From Setomelanomma holmii (Eukaryota; Ascomycota; Dothideomycetes; Pleosporales; Phaeosphaeriaceae): a DNA stretch of 64,000 nucleotides. The stretch spans positions 248,001-312,000 of the forward strand of contig ML978173.1 in assembly GCA_010015745.1 (NCBI GenBank), read 5' to 3'. The notes beneath the pieces were generated by a model. The model made no database searches, was not told the origin of the DNA, and worked only from the letters and a program-made list of their open reading frames with translations. A program made the position numbers and the translations under genes. Shown here piece by piece: positions 42,938 to 54,164 of the stretch (the stretch's first letter is position 1; each line of letters starts with the position of its first letter).

Positions 42938-45900
42938 GTGTTGAGGCATTTTCATGGAGCGCCAGAGGGCACGAGTGCCGACGGGTCAATGGGAAGGCAT
43001 TCTCGATATCAATCAGGCGTTTGACGGTATGGAAGCCTGTCGTGGCATTCAGTCTTCGGCTTCTAAGCAGCGTTTTGTCAGACAGCAGCGTACTAGGACA
43101 TAGCATCAGAGCTATTCACGAGACACAACTTCCTCGTTTCAACCACCGCTTTCACAACCACATGGTCTTTCCTAAGATCCACATCTTACCTAACAAATGC
43201 ACCAGAAGGCCACCTAGTTCGTCAAACAAAAGGCTTTCCCCTGTCCTTAGACCCCCTATTCTGCTGCCCCATGCAATTAGCCTGGCACAACCGCTGCCGC
43301 AGCTAGTTCGAGTAGCTGTTGTCCTTGGTGCCAAATAAGGTTTGATGGTGCTGCCACAAAGTTGCGCGTCGCGCACCGTCCCGCCAGCGACGGCTTGTCA
43401 TAATCGGCGTATTGGGACATGGATGGTCTTCTCCTGGATATTGCGTGGCTGCTGCCGTGGACCCGCAAGATCGTGGGGTGGTGATGTAGAGGCGTCGTAG
43501 GGCGTGTGTTTTGGCGAGACTGTTTTGATCGTGGTCTTGTAGGTTCTTCGATACTGTGGATGACTGTAGAGTGCTCCTATGTGTGCAGTTTGCATCAGTC
43601 TCGCGCAACCTGGGCTATTGACTAGAGCAGTCTTCAGTGCTTTTCATGTTAGGCAGTTGCGATGTCCTCACGAAAACGTTTATTATCATCAGCGTAATCT
43701 GAAGAACAGAGGGAAAGTCCCTATTTCAAGGATCGACCTTCAGGTTGAAGGGCAGCACAAGACAACAGCGATCACCACGGCACTAGGCCACTCGCTATTC
43801 AGACAGGCAGTGATATGTGTACACACCGCGGTGAGCTCCCTTCTGGTAACGAAGCATGTCTCATCCATAGAGCGCGATCGGTCACCGTTGAGCTTCAGTG
43901 TTTGTGTTTGACAGCCGTTCTTTTGGTTCCGTACCACAATGTTACACAGCTCCCGTGGCTATCGTCGGCTCGACCGAGACCCGAGTATCTTCTGCAGGAG
44001 GTCTGGCCTCACCGGTATTGAGTCTGGATTGTGGTCTGACAGGCATCGTTACTGAATTCTAGAACGGCCATCATCCTTTGGCAGTAGAGTTGAGGGTTGG
44101 GCCAAAGCTGGGATCATTGATCAACGTGCCTGTCGATCTTCAGTTTGGTATGACAGCCACGCAATGCGTACGCAATCGACTCGGCTCTCCAAATTCGAAA
44201 ATACTGGGTGATGACAGGCCCAAGACTGCCTAGGCGAGCAGTTTCTCCTTGTGTACTTGGTCACCTGGCTGCTTAGCGGAGATCGCGCCTCGCAACAAAC
44301 CTATTTCGGGCACACAAGGACACCATGTATTCCTCACTTGCCACATTCAGAGGCTTTTGCAGCTCGAATGAAATGCGGAGGACCGTTTTGTGACACTGTA
44401 AACGTGGAGGTGGCTTTGCGACGAAGCCTTGCGCACGCAAGCACACGCTGTAGTGGTGTGGGGGGAAAGGGCCCTAATGCGCAAGAGATATTGCTTGCAG
44501 CCGCAAAGAAGCAAGGGATGGAATGACTTCAAGACAATCTACACGATCGAACTGATGTGACGATGATCGTCCAACCACGATTGCATATCAAGTTCAGCTT
44601 TTGTCCCAAGCGAGCTTAGATACTTGCGCGAAAGAGCATGGTAGTCTTGAGAAAGACTCTTCTCGGCTTACCCTGCCGAAGAATTATCTTCATGCTTGGA
44701 TATGGAGTGATGGAGTAGGCAGAATCTGATGCGCACAGTTGTTATTGACAAATACCTGCCCAACTGAGTAACACAAGACTGAGGCAACTCAGGTACCAGA
44801 TGACTAGATATACAGATAATCGGCGGATTTGAGGATGTGGCTGTGACGTCCTGGCCAACAGTATGTCTCCAATGCGATCCTTGCGGTGACCTCCGCGATC
44901 AAGATATGCTACGCGAACATGTGTTCGGCGCGGTCTTTGTGTGTCCGGCCTGCAAGTATCACAGAGCTTCTACGATGGTGAATGAATTTCGATAGCAAAG
45001 GTAGTGATTATCGGCCGCATGATGCAGGAATGGCAGTTAGGTACCAGTCCACGATCTTTGTGACCGTGGTAGTGTAGATGCCGACGTGCACCTGTCATGT
45101 GTCAACGCGACTCGAGCACGAAGAAGCGAAACTTTTCAGCTGGCTGCAATAGCGGTGACGCCACAAGATAGCCTTACAGACAAGGCCGCTCAATGGTCCG
45201 TCTGGTGATATTCTCATCCGCTTCCAGCAATCCACCTAGGACTCGTTAGCACCCACTGTAAGTGGGTTTTCGGCCCCTGCTCCGCTGCGGGGACTGCTCG
45301 AAGAAGGCTGTGGTCGAATCAATCTCAGAACACCGATGAGTTGTATCAATGGTGCGGTTCGGTTGTGTGAAAGACGGGGTGATGGCGCTCTCCTGAGGCT
45401 GGCGGGTTTCAGGTCACGTCGCAGGCACGTCGCGTCGCGGTTGAGAAAGTGGGGCAGAAGCCAAGCGCAGCTAATGGCAGCTTAGTCACCTCATGTTTGT
45501 CCCGATTATGCGCCATTTGCAACGATATACACCTTCATCCCCAATCAGCTCTCATCCTTTCCAACTGTTCCGTCCCAATCTGGAGTAGATTTCAGTCTGT
45601 ACGAAACATGTGATCGCTAACTTGTGCTACTGGGCGCCAGATACCTCGACATGTCGCGTGTACAGCGTACCCTCTTCACCACTGCATCCTTCCGTAAACG
45701 ACTTTCGTCGTCTCGATGGGGCGCTGAAACTCGACTTCGAGTCGCCGAGAGCGCCTGTCTCCCCGTCGCTATGGTCTAGTCGGCCGGCACTGCCCTGTTG
45801 ACACGAGTGTCTGATCGCTGATGGCGGCGCTTCATCCATGGCTTCAGGGCTGCCTCGACCGCAAGGGACGCCTGCTGTCCATCGTCCATTTCCTCGTCCG

Positions 45901-46766
45901 TATGAGCCGAGAGCAACAAGTGGATTTTGAGTGGTGCGACTCTCCCGAATGTGTCTAATCGCCATTCCGCACCCCGGCAGCCCTGCGCTTGGTCCACCAC
46001 CCACTACACGATCCCCGCCAGACACTCCTTTGGATGAACGCTTCTGGTGTGGCCGTTCCAGATTACCTGCAGCCAAGGCGCCTCCCGACACTGCTCTCAA
46101 ACTTGCGCCCGAAGTGGTCCTCTTGCTTCACACCGCCGAGCTCATTTCATCTCGTCGTCGCTCTCGGAAACTTCCAAACCCGTGTTTTCATCATATAGTC
46201 TAACGGTTCCTCCGAGTGCCTTCCTTTCTATTTGGCCCCGTCACTCTTTAGGAACCAGCCCAACTATCTTTAAATTCTCTTCTTCTCAGGAGCGGGCTCC
46301 ATCCGCGCTGGTTGCGATTGGGAACGTTTGTTCTCCGTACACTCATTTTATTTTAGTCTCTCGGTTCCATTTGTCGCCACACTTGCTCAGCCGTAGTCGT
46401 ACAACGCTACTGCCTAGACACATTTTTCCAACTGCAAGCCGCTCTTTACCTTTCCATGTAAGTCCTGCCATGCCCATGTTCTCCCTTGCTTGCATCGACG
46501 GGCTCTTCCATGACACAGCCTTGCCAAACGTGGGGTGATGTCCGGAACCATCATCGACCTCATGGACTGCCTATTCGGATGCTCACGGCTTCCAGACAAT
46601 AGCCCGATATTCGCCCAGGCCACCGTACATACATGACGAGGCTAAAGATGGAATTTAATGCAATCCAGCAGTGAGCTTTCCTTAGTCGATCGAGGCTTCT
46701 GTCAAGCTGCAACCTCCCACTAACCGACGATATAGATATCGCCCGTCGTCTAACAGAGGATATTCT
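42938..46766. other. Long gene-free region and probable leader of the Rua1-type gene
   Basis: About 3.8 kb without a supportable gene. Small frames overlap on both strands. The last ~550 bases (46200-46760) are rich in pyrimidine tracts and contain several short upstream ATGs, fitting a long regulated 5' leader, perhaps with an untranslated intron ending at TCTAACAG near 46755. Two adjacent hairpin-forming stretches occur at 45251-45292. Confidence 0.4.
45251..45292. other. Two adjacent potential hairpins
   Basis: ACCCACT-GTA-AGTGGGT (45251-45267) is a perfect 7-bp stem with a 3-base loop followed by TTT. It is followed by a GC-rich near-palindrome CCCC...GGGG (about 45274-45292). Role unknown. 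Confidence 0.5.
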
Positions 46767-49032
46767 ATGAGCCAGGCTTCACCCACATCCGGGCCTCAGA
46801 TGGTGTATCCATACAACGGTCTTCAGCAAGGACAGCCACAACCGCAAAGCATGCAACACTTGTCAAGACCATCGCCGCCTCAGTCCACGTGGGTTGTCCC
46901 ACCGGCCCACAATCAGTATCATCAGATGCCAAGAGGACCGACTATGGGCAATGGAGAAGAGCATGGGCATCTCATCGCAAGATCGGACGTTACTACAAGT
47001 CAGTCACCGGCACTCAGTGCAGCTACCTACAGTAATAGCATGCATGGTCCAGGAACGATTGCAACAACAGACTACTTCCCGGGAGTCATTGACACTAGTA
47101 AGTATACAAATGAGTTTTTCGCTTGCCTGCAACTGACTGGATAAGGTCCATGGGGTCAAAAAGTATGTGAAGAACTGGAGTCATTCCCGTCCTTAGATCC
47201 AGACGTGGGTGATTACAACCATGGCATGATGGGTCAGGACGAAAACACACCTATTATTGACCTGCGACAGTATTCCAGCATGGGTCAGCCAGAGAGCGAG
47301 AACATCAACAACTTCAATCCACACTCTGCTCGCAGAATGTCTGAGTCGTCGTTCTCCATGTCAAGTACTGGCGGTGTGCTACCCGAAGTCTCAACTTACG
47401 AAGATGTGGGATCTTCAGAGGCCGTTTCATATCCGTCTGAGTATGACGCCTGGAACAACACAGAGCAGAACATTAGCCACCTGTTGTCGCCCCTTGCCTC
47501 ACCACGTCGACCGCCGCACGAACATGTTGTTCGTGGGGGTAGTCGCACGCGCGCGTCGCCTGCACCGCACAACAACGTCCGCGCATCGCCTTACACACTC
47601 GACAGCAGTCGTTTCAAGAGATGGTCAACTGGCCATGCGCCAACTTCGACACCAGCGAATGCACGTACAGTAGCGCATGTTCCAGACCGCTTTGCGCCGT
47701 ACGGTCCGCGCTACAACCCTCACCACTCCATGCCAATCTACCCACCAAGTGCCTACAGCAATTTTGGCCAAAGCGGGCAAAACGTGCTGTACTCGCAAAC
47801 GCATGCGTTGCATCCGAATCCGACGCTCTTCTCGAACCAGGAACAATCGTACCATCTCGAGGTCCCACGACCACTGCCATCCCAAGGCCTCTTTCGACTA
47901 CTGCAAAGCAATGCCGATCGCCATGGAGGTTGCTCGTCGCACTTTGCGGACCTGTCAGATCCTCCAGACCTGTACTCGTCGCTGCATGAAGAGCCATCCA
48001 ATCCACCAGAATCTGACATGAACCCTTCGGATCCAGATCTTGTTCCGCACGAACAGGATCTACGTTTTACTGGTGATTTGTACACTCCGCGATGGGTACG
48101 TGGCCACGGGAACAAGCGAGAAGGGTGGTGCGGACTATGCAAACCAGGGCGATGGCTCGTTCTCAAGAATAGTGCCTTTTGGTATGACAAGTCCTTCACC
48201 CATGGCGTTAGCGCAGCTACTGGCGCAGCATTCCAGGGTCCACAAGATACTCGCCGTACTGAAGGAAATCTCGATGTGTGGGAGGGCCTCTGTGGGAGTT
48301 GTGGCGATTGGATTGCGTTGGTGAGCAGTAAGAAGAAAGGCACGACATGGTTTCGGCATGCATACAAGGTGAGTAACAACTTCCGCGTCTTTCATTCCTG
48401 AGACAGTCCTATTTGCTGTTCGCCATGGGAAAATACTCCGGAGTGACACAAGCTCGAGCAAGCTAACGCCAACGTAGTGTCACACACACCCTAAAGTCAA
48501 AGACGGGCCCAAGCGTCGCCGCGAAACACAAGCTGGGCGTGTTCGTGCAGCGTCCTCTGCATCGGCAACCTCATCATCGTACCCAATTAAGCAAGAACTC
48601 TCACAAGATTCAGCTTCACACCGACATTCCACACCCACACCTATTCCTGGAAGCTCCTCGCTGCAAACATTCGGCATGCCGAATTCGTCGGGATCAGTAT
48701 CCTTGCCGAAGACAACCCCTACGGCAACACCACAACTACACAGTTTGACGTTCGCGAGTAGCACAGCGTATCCTACGCCAACCTCAGCTACGCCAACTAT
48801 GCACGCGCTTCGTACACCGACACAAGCTACATTCCCGGACTATCGTGACCATCCTACGATCAAACACGAGCCTGTAGTCGGGCTGTTCACCACGCCGTTG
48901 CAAAGCTTGCAGAATTTTTCGAGTGTTCAACCTTCGTACACTCCTAGTCTTGCGCACCAAGTCAGTGAACCTGAACTCGTTGGCATACGGACGACAACGA
49001 CAGCTCTCAATTCCATCGCAAGCATGATATAG
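46767..49032 (+). CDS. Rua1-type transcription regulator (C-terminal zinc-binding domain)
   Basis: Three exons (46767-47097, 47146-48368, 48478-49032) give 702 residues. The first 400 are Ser/Pro/Gln-rich and disordered, typical of a regulator. The Rua1 C-terminal domain follows at about residues 445-530: REGWCGLCKPGRWLVLKNSAFWYDK, WEGLCGSCGDWIAL and, across the last intron, TTWFRHAYK joined to CHTHPKVKDGPKRRRE. The Cys/His spacing suggests zinc binding. Rua1 of Ustilago activates the ustilagic acid cluster; ascomycete homologues are mostly uncharacterised, so the target is unknown. The tail holds repeated Pro/Thr stretches. Introns are 48 and 109 nt. The long upstream leader suggests control at transcription or translation. 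Confidence 0.85.
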
Positions 49033-50605
49033 CGACCTACCCAACGACAGCTCCTGATCGCTCTCTGCTCTCCTCCGCGGACTTCACTTGATATACAGCG
49101 CGGTCACCGATCCTCTCGACAATAACGCAGTGTTCGTACAACTACTCTTTTTCTTCTGAGCAACACACACTTTCTGTGAGCTTCCATTGGCGTTCACGGA
49201 TACACGGTGGTCTGGCGTGTTGCATTGCAAGGTTACGATGCTGGCCTCCGACGGCGAGCGAGCTTCCAACAAGTTCGCTGGATTTTTTTCGCGGCTTCGC
49301 TTTTGGGATGATTTTCCTTCGATTCGTCTAGCGTTCCTTTTGAACTTTTCTCTCACACAAACATGCCCGCACGCTGTTCCACTACAGCGGTGCGACATGA
49401 CGAAGTTACGACTTCCAGCGTTTGAACTCGATTTATTGAACACCACTCGATTCCCAGCCCACCCACACCGACCACGTAGGTAGCTTTTCTTATGTACAAG
49501 TAGCATAGACCTTTGCTTTCTCCAACACAAGCACCGTCACTCGCAAATTCCACCAATATCAAAAAGTTGCAATCAACATCTTCAAATGAACTTGCTTCGA
49601 AATTCACCTTTCCAATACTCGCATCTTCCCAGACTGGCAACCAGCTCGCATACCATGCTCAATCCGGTCGATCAGAGGAGACCCAAATAAGCAGGAAAGT
49701 GAGATCAGACAGGCTCAAACGCCTCATTACCGGGGCTGAATGTTCTGACACCGCACGAAGTGCTGCTGAAACGCGGCCTTGTCGCGGAGCAGATGCGGGA
49801 CGTTCGTGCCACGGCGCGTTGGAAGTAGGGCTGAAGGAAGAACGGGTGATACAAAAGTGGATAGTAGCATTGGATCATTGTGGATCGAGGTGGGTTAGCA
49901 TGTTGGAGGATGTGACCATGGCGAGTGTTGTGTGGTGAGTGTCAGACTCCGCCATCGGACGTACGCCCATTTTGGGCTGTTGCAGAGTGCTTCGAAAACA
50001 ATGAGGCTCGTTTTTCGTCTTGGTGAACATTATGTTGCTCTCATCACGAGCATCGAGCACCTGTCTGTACACAGGGCCTATGCCCCGGCTGAGTGCCAGC
50101 GAAAATCTTCGAAAAGGCGAAGCATAGGCGCCTCTGATCCTGCCCGCTAGGGCATACTTGAACGGATGAACGCTAGCTTCATGCTTCAGGCGGCTGAATG
50201 ATCTCTTGTGATCTGCTAGACGGGGGTGCGAATCTGCCATAGCATTGTGCGCAATCTGCTATGTAGTGTGCTCGGCGATCGAGAGAGCATCTGCAACCTG
50301 AGGCAGGCAGGCAGGCATCGAATGTGCCGGATCTCCGAACGTGATCGACGGTGCATATGTGCAGGCTTGAGATGATGAAGGACTTGCAGGGGCATGCTCC
50401 TTGAACGAACTCCAATCTGGGCTGACTATTCGGGTCGATGAGTATGCCGAAGTCCGCATTTGTTGATATGAAAGGATCGAGAGTAATGGCTTTGCGGATA
50501 ATCATGACGCTCTTGGCCGAGATGAACTGTGGGACTGTGCTTGAGGCGAAATGTGGCGCTCAGGTGACGAAGTAAAGATGTGGCGCCGTTTTTGCAATTT
50601 CGGAT
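49033..50605. other. Intergenic
   Basis: 3' flank of the Rua1-type gene and 3' flank of the NmrA-like gene (convergent). Short antiparallel frames only; nothing supported. Confidence 0.45.
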
Positions 50606-51574
50606 TCACGCTGAGCATCCGCAGCCTGGCTTGCCGTGATGCTGAAGATCATGGTATGCCTTTGTAACGATACCCTTGACTGACTCTGGCTGCAGTTGCA
50701 GTGTCGCATTCGCGCTTCGGCTCTTGAAGGGCGTCGATGCATCTAATTCCTCGTCATAGAGCACGCTTCTTTCCAGCAGCGCCATACCGGCGTCAGGAAA
50801 GCCTCTTTCGATTCTTGCTTGACCTTCTCGTACCGAGTCTTCTACATCATGGTTACCGACAGTCCACTCATGGCCTGTAGCCTTCTCCGAAGATCTTAAC
50901 ACTTCGTTGGCCGATGTTATGACACCGGCCGCGTAAATGTACTGGTTTTTGACCTTGTCCCAGTTTTTGATAACGCTGACAACCACACGTCCGACCCATT
51001 CGAGGCTGGACGCTGCAAATGCCTCGGTGCCAATTCCGTGGATCGTTGCGCTGTGCCATGTCATGTCGTAGCCCATATTTCCGCTGATGAGCTCAGTGTC
51101 CAGTGGATAGCCGGTGGCAATACCGACCCATTCGAAGTCTGGTCGGTCCCTCGAGCACTGTTGAAGGTATTCCAAAACTTTGGCGCGTCCGGCATATTTC
51201 GATATGCGTTCTTGTAGCTTTCGATTGAGTGTGTCATGACCGAACTCATGTGGAATGAACCTTTTGACACCAGCAGCATTCAAAGCATCGATAATGCGAA
51301 CCTGAAGGTCGGAGTCTCCTCCTGACATGGTACTGATGACGATGTCTTGTCCAGTGAAGACATCCTGTAGAGAAGATGCAGAGAAGTCGGACTTCTTGTG
51401 GTCGATGGTGTATTGCGATACATGCGGGGGTAGAGCTAGTGTTTGCGATGGATATGTTAAAACAGAAACTTGACACTTCATGTAGTTCTGGTCGAAGGAA
51501 GCTGGTATTAGCGTCTTGACAATGGTGAGGCATAGTTCCCAGTTGCCAATGACCATGATCTTCTGTGTTGCCAT
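50606..51574 (-). CDS. NmrA-like/isoflavone reductase-family protein
   Basis: Single exon of 322 residues from ATG 51574. It shows the atypical SDR layout of the PCBER/NmrA family: an N-terminal beta-alpha start (KIMVIGNWELCLTIVKTL), VFTGQDIVISTMSGG, ALNAAGVKRFIPHEFGHD, and WVGIATGYPLD with a downstream Tyr-rich region. The first glycine motif is degenerate (VIGNWELC rather than GxxGxxG), so cofactor binding may be altered. These proteins act as NADPH-dependent reductases of phenolic compounds or as redox-sensing regulators; which applies is unknown. The end, GKPGCGCSA, is Cys-rich, an unusual feature. The frame runs 35 codons further upstream without a likely start. Confidence 0.8.
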   Translation of the reverse strand: MATQKIMVIGNWELCLTIVKTLIPASFDQNYMKCQVSVLTYPSQTLALPPHVSQYTIDHKKSDFSASSLQDVFTGQDIVISTMSGGDSDLQVRIIDALNAAGVKRFIPHEFGHDTLNRKLQERISKYAGRAKVLEYLQQCSRDRPDFEWVGIATGYPLDTELISGNMGYDMTWHSATIHGIGTEAFAASSLEWVGRVVVSVIKNWDKVKNQYIYAAGVITSANEVLRSSEKATGHEWTVGNHDVEDSVREGQARIERGFPDAGMALLERSVLYDEELDASTPFKSRSANATLQLQPESVKGIVTKAYHDLQHHGKPGCGCSA

Positions 51575-52276
51575 GATGGGTGGTATGTGAAATGCAAGGT
51601 GAAGATACTCCTTCCTACTGTGATGGGAGTTACCGCGGCGAACCTTTATACAGCGAGCCCACCACCCTCCGCGGCTCAAAGGGAGCTAGTACTAGCTAAA
51701 CCGCGTTGGCATGACGATCTATGGTCCGCAGTTGTTCTTGACAGTAATGCAAAATTGATCGGTTGTGTATGAAAGGCTGCTTCTGCTTGGACGAAACGTG
51801 GGATATAGATATCAAGCTCGATGCGCCTATATGTGCATTGAGGCTCTGTGACAATGCCAATTCGGGGTAAAGGCGTGGGATACTAAAAGTGGGACTGATC
51901 GAAATGCAGCCTCAAGCGGCTTGCAATGCGTAGGACACAGCGCATCAAGGTTATCAATGTCATCATATGCACGTATATGTGTAGAAATGAAATTGCCAAG
52001 TGTTGCTCCTCAGACGGGGTGGTCGAAGCCAAGGTGGTCGGGCCGCCAAGCCTCCTACCACGTGACCAAGACGGCGATTGCCGGGCCGCATCTTTCGAGC
52101 TTTTGCCGACAACGCCAGCAACATCAACGACTCGCTCCTGCTCGCAACACCATCACCGTCCATCTCTACGGGCTTTGAAAAACTCGTCCGGTGCGTTAGA
52201 TTTTCGATCACGAGCTTCACGTCGTCAATTGGACACCTAGAGTCCCGCGCTGACCCGCAACACCAGATAGCCCAGC
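51575..52276. other. Intergenic promoter region of ATP8
   Basis: Divergent promoters of the NmrA-like gene and nuclear ATP8. Overlapping plus-strand frames (51921-52240) show no domain; not called. Confidence 0.45.
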
Positions 52277-52630
52277 ATGAACGCCCGCTTCCTCCGCCCC
52301 TTCGGGAGGGCCGCTTTCCGCGCACCCACCGCCGTCCGCCCATCCGTCATGGCGCGCCCAGCTCTGATCGCGAGCCAGAACAAGAAGACCGAGGTTGGAT
52401 CACAGCAGATGGTGAGAGAGGAGACAGCATTGGTGAAGGAGAAGGAAGCTAACATGATGCAACAGACGATGCTCAAGTCGGCGATGCCCCAGCTCATTCC
52501 CTTCTTCTTCGTCAACGAGACCACCGTGGCCTTCATCCTCCTGCCATCGCTCATCTACGTTTTCTCCAAGTACATCCTGCCCCAGCGTGTGCGCCTGTTC
52601 GCGGCCCGTCTTTTCATCAGCAAGTTGTAA
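52277..52630 (+). CDS. ATP8: Nuclear-encoded ATP synthase subunit 8 with mitochondrial presequence
   Basis: Two exons (52277-52411, 52466-52630) give 99 residues. The 54 nt intron (GTGAGA...GCTAAC...CAG) has a perfect branch point and, being divisible by three without a stop, is hidden in the raw frame. Residues 1-51 are an Arg/Ala-rich, acid-poor presequence (MNARFLRPFGRAAFRAPTAV...). Residues 52-99 match fungal Atp8 from its usual MPQL start to its end: MPQLIPFFFVNETT, one membrane helix (VAFILLPSLIYVFSKYIL) and the basic tail RLFAARLFISKL. Mature length (48) equals the usual mitochondrially encoded protein. Atp8 is part of the membrane Fo sector. In most fungi it is mitochondrial DNA-encoded, so this is a functional nuclear transfer. 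Standard codons and an intron exclude a recent mtDNA insertion. Confidence 0.9.
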   Translation: MNARFLRPFGRAAFRAPTAVRPSVMARPALIASQNKKTEVGSQQMVREETALVKEKEANMMQQTMLKSAMPQLIPFFFVNETTVAFILLPSLIYVFSKYILPQRVRLFAARLFISKL

Positions 52631-53341
52631 CCGGGACTTTCATGGAAAGAGAATGGACGATGTGTACAAATAGCGGAGATGTGCTCATAGACAATTGATT
52701 GGCATTGCACAAGGCAAACATATCCTGGGTGTGTGATTCAGGGCGCAAGGCAAATGTGACTGACGAGGCAGGACTATTTTATCAAGATCTGGGTGCGACC
52801 ACTGGTAATCGACAGCCCACCAATTGAACAGACAGTGATGGCATCGGTGAGTGCTATCTGACAGACCGCGGCCGCAATACCGCAAAGGGACTTGCAGCGC
52901 ATGGAATTGCCTCAGCAGTGCGGTCTCGTCAAACTAGCTGAATCACCGTTTAGGTCACCAGCTATCACGGCAGCAGAGACACGATAGCGGTGTAAGCGAG
53001 GCGTTGACTTGCGCAATACCAAGAATCAAACACCCAAAAGTGCTGAGACAGGGCTATGCGCCCACAAAAACTTACATTCCCATCCTCTGGGAAGGGAATC
53101 GACACTCGTACCCGGGTACAGCCTCGCATTATCTTACTTCACTCGGATGTGGCGCAGGTATCATACCACTCGAACAGCGTTACGCGAGGCTTGGAATAGG
53201 ATGCGATCGCTCCTTGGTATCGTCACAACAACACGAGCCCCAGTCTGCAAGGCTGACCGAGGTGCGCCTCGTATTGCTCTGATATAAGCTTCAAGATGTA
53301 TTCAAGCCCTTGTTCTCCCTTGTCAAGTTTCTGCATAAATA
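52631..53341. other. Intergenic
   Basis: No gene seen between ATP8 and the damaged secreted-protein gene. Only short antiparallel frames. Confidence 0.45.
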
Positions 53342-54164
53342 ATGCTCCTCTCCATCCCCATCATCGCAGCCTTCCTGGCCACCACATCTCTCACCCGTGC
53401 CCAAAACACCACCTTATCAACCAATGCCACCCTGAACTTCATCTGTACCGAGCTTCGTCAAAACTCCCTGAGCGCCGGCTACGTCGGCAATCAGGAGCGC
53501 ACCTTCAATTACAACAGCTACTCCAACACCACTTTCCGCGTCTCGCAAGGTCTAACATGTCCTTCCGACACTTAGACCCGCGCGGCTGCCGTCTCATCGC
53601 GCGTGGGGGGGGGTTAGGGTGAATTCTACGACGAATATATCTAGTATTTACGATCCGGCGTTGTTGAGGGATGTTGTTAGGGGGTACATGCTGCATCTAA
53701 CGTACCCCAATGACGAAGCAGAAAGACTAGAATTAAGGCTTGAGAATATCGTGATCAATGGTTCGGGTACGAACATGTGGATGCCAAAGGGAAAATCGAG
53801 GTTTCTTGGGTTCAATGCACGGATTACGTGTTTCGCGGGGATACTGCACGCAGTGCAATCCGCCGCGTGCGAGAATTCCGCGGACGAGGGCGTGCTCAGG
53901 GTGAAGGAGATGTATCATGGTCAGGGTACTGAGGTGTGTGTACCCGACGTGTTGCCAGCGAGAACGAGTAAGCCGAGGCAGGGTTGGTGCTGGGTTGGTT
54001 GTGGGTTTTGGAATGGTGTAAGCTCATATATGTCGTTGTTAGATATGAGTAAACCTTTCCTTGCACCAAATTATCGTAAGACATGTCAGACGTTCTCTCC
54101 AGCCCCCCTCGCCTCCAATATCTCCACAGCGCGCTTCTTCCCAAACGCCTTGACAGCCTTATAA
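53342..54164 (+). pseudogene. Small secreted protein gene, frame-disrupted
   Basis: ATG 53342 opens a strong signal peptide (MLLSIPIIAAFLATTSLTRA) followed by QNTTLSTNATLNFICTELRQNSL, a Cys- and Asn-rich secreted-type start. The frame stops at 53575. A second coding-like block in another frame runs from about 53619 to 54164 and includes YDPALLRDVVRGYMLHL, GKSRFLGFNARITCFAG and CVPDVLPARTSKP, with several Cys. No intron of acceptable size fits both frames, and a run of nine G sits between the blocks at 53605-53613. It is therefore either a pseudogene or an assembly error in the G run. No family recognised; a secreted effector-like protein is possible. Its 3' end overlaps the phospholipase gene on the other strand. 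Confidence 0.45.
53605..53613 (+). repeat. Homopolymer G9
   Basis: Nine G in a row between two open blocks of the disrupted secreted-protein gene, a likely slip site. Confidence 0.9.

Noticed and set aside
45627..46538. Frames of 157 and 163 codons before the Rua1-type gene
   Set aside because: Antiparallel, low-complexity, non-ATG or weak starts; better explained as leader or promoter sequence.
52277..52630. ATP8 as an uninterrupted 117-residue frame, or as a mtDNA insertion
   Set aside because: The 54 nt insert has donor, GCTAAC branch point and acceptor. Presequence and intron show an adapted nuclear gene, not a recent mtDNA fragment.
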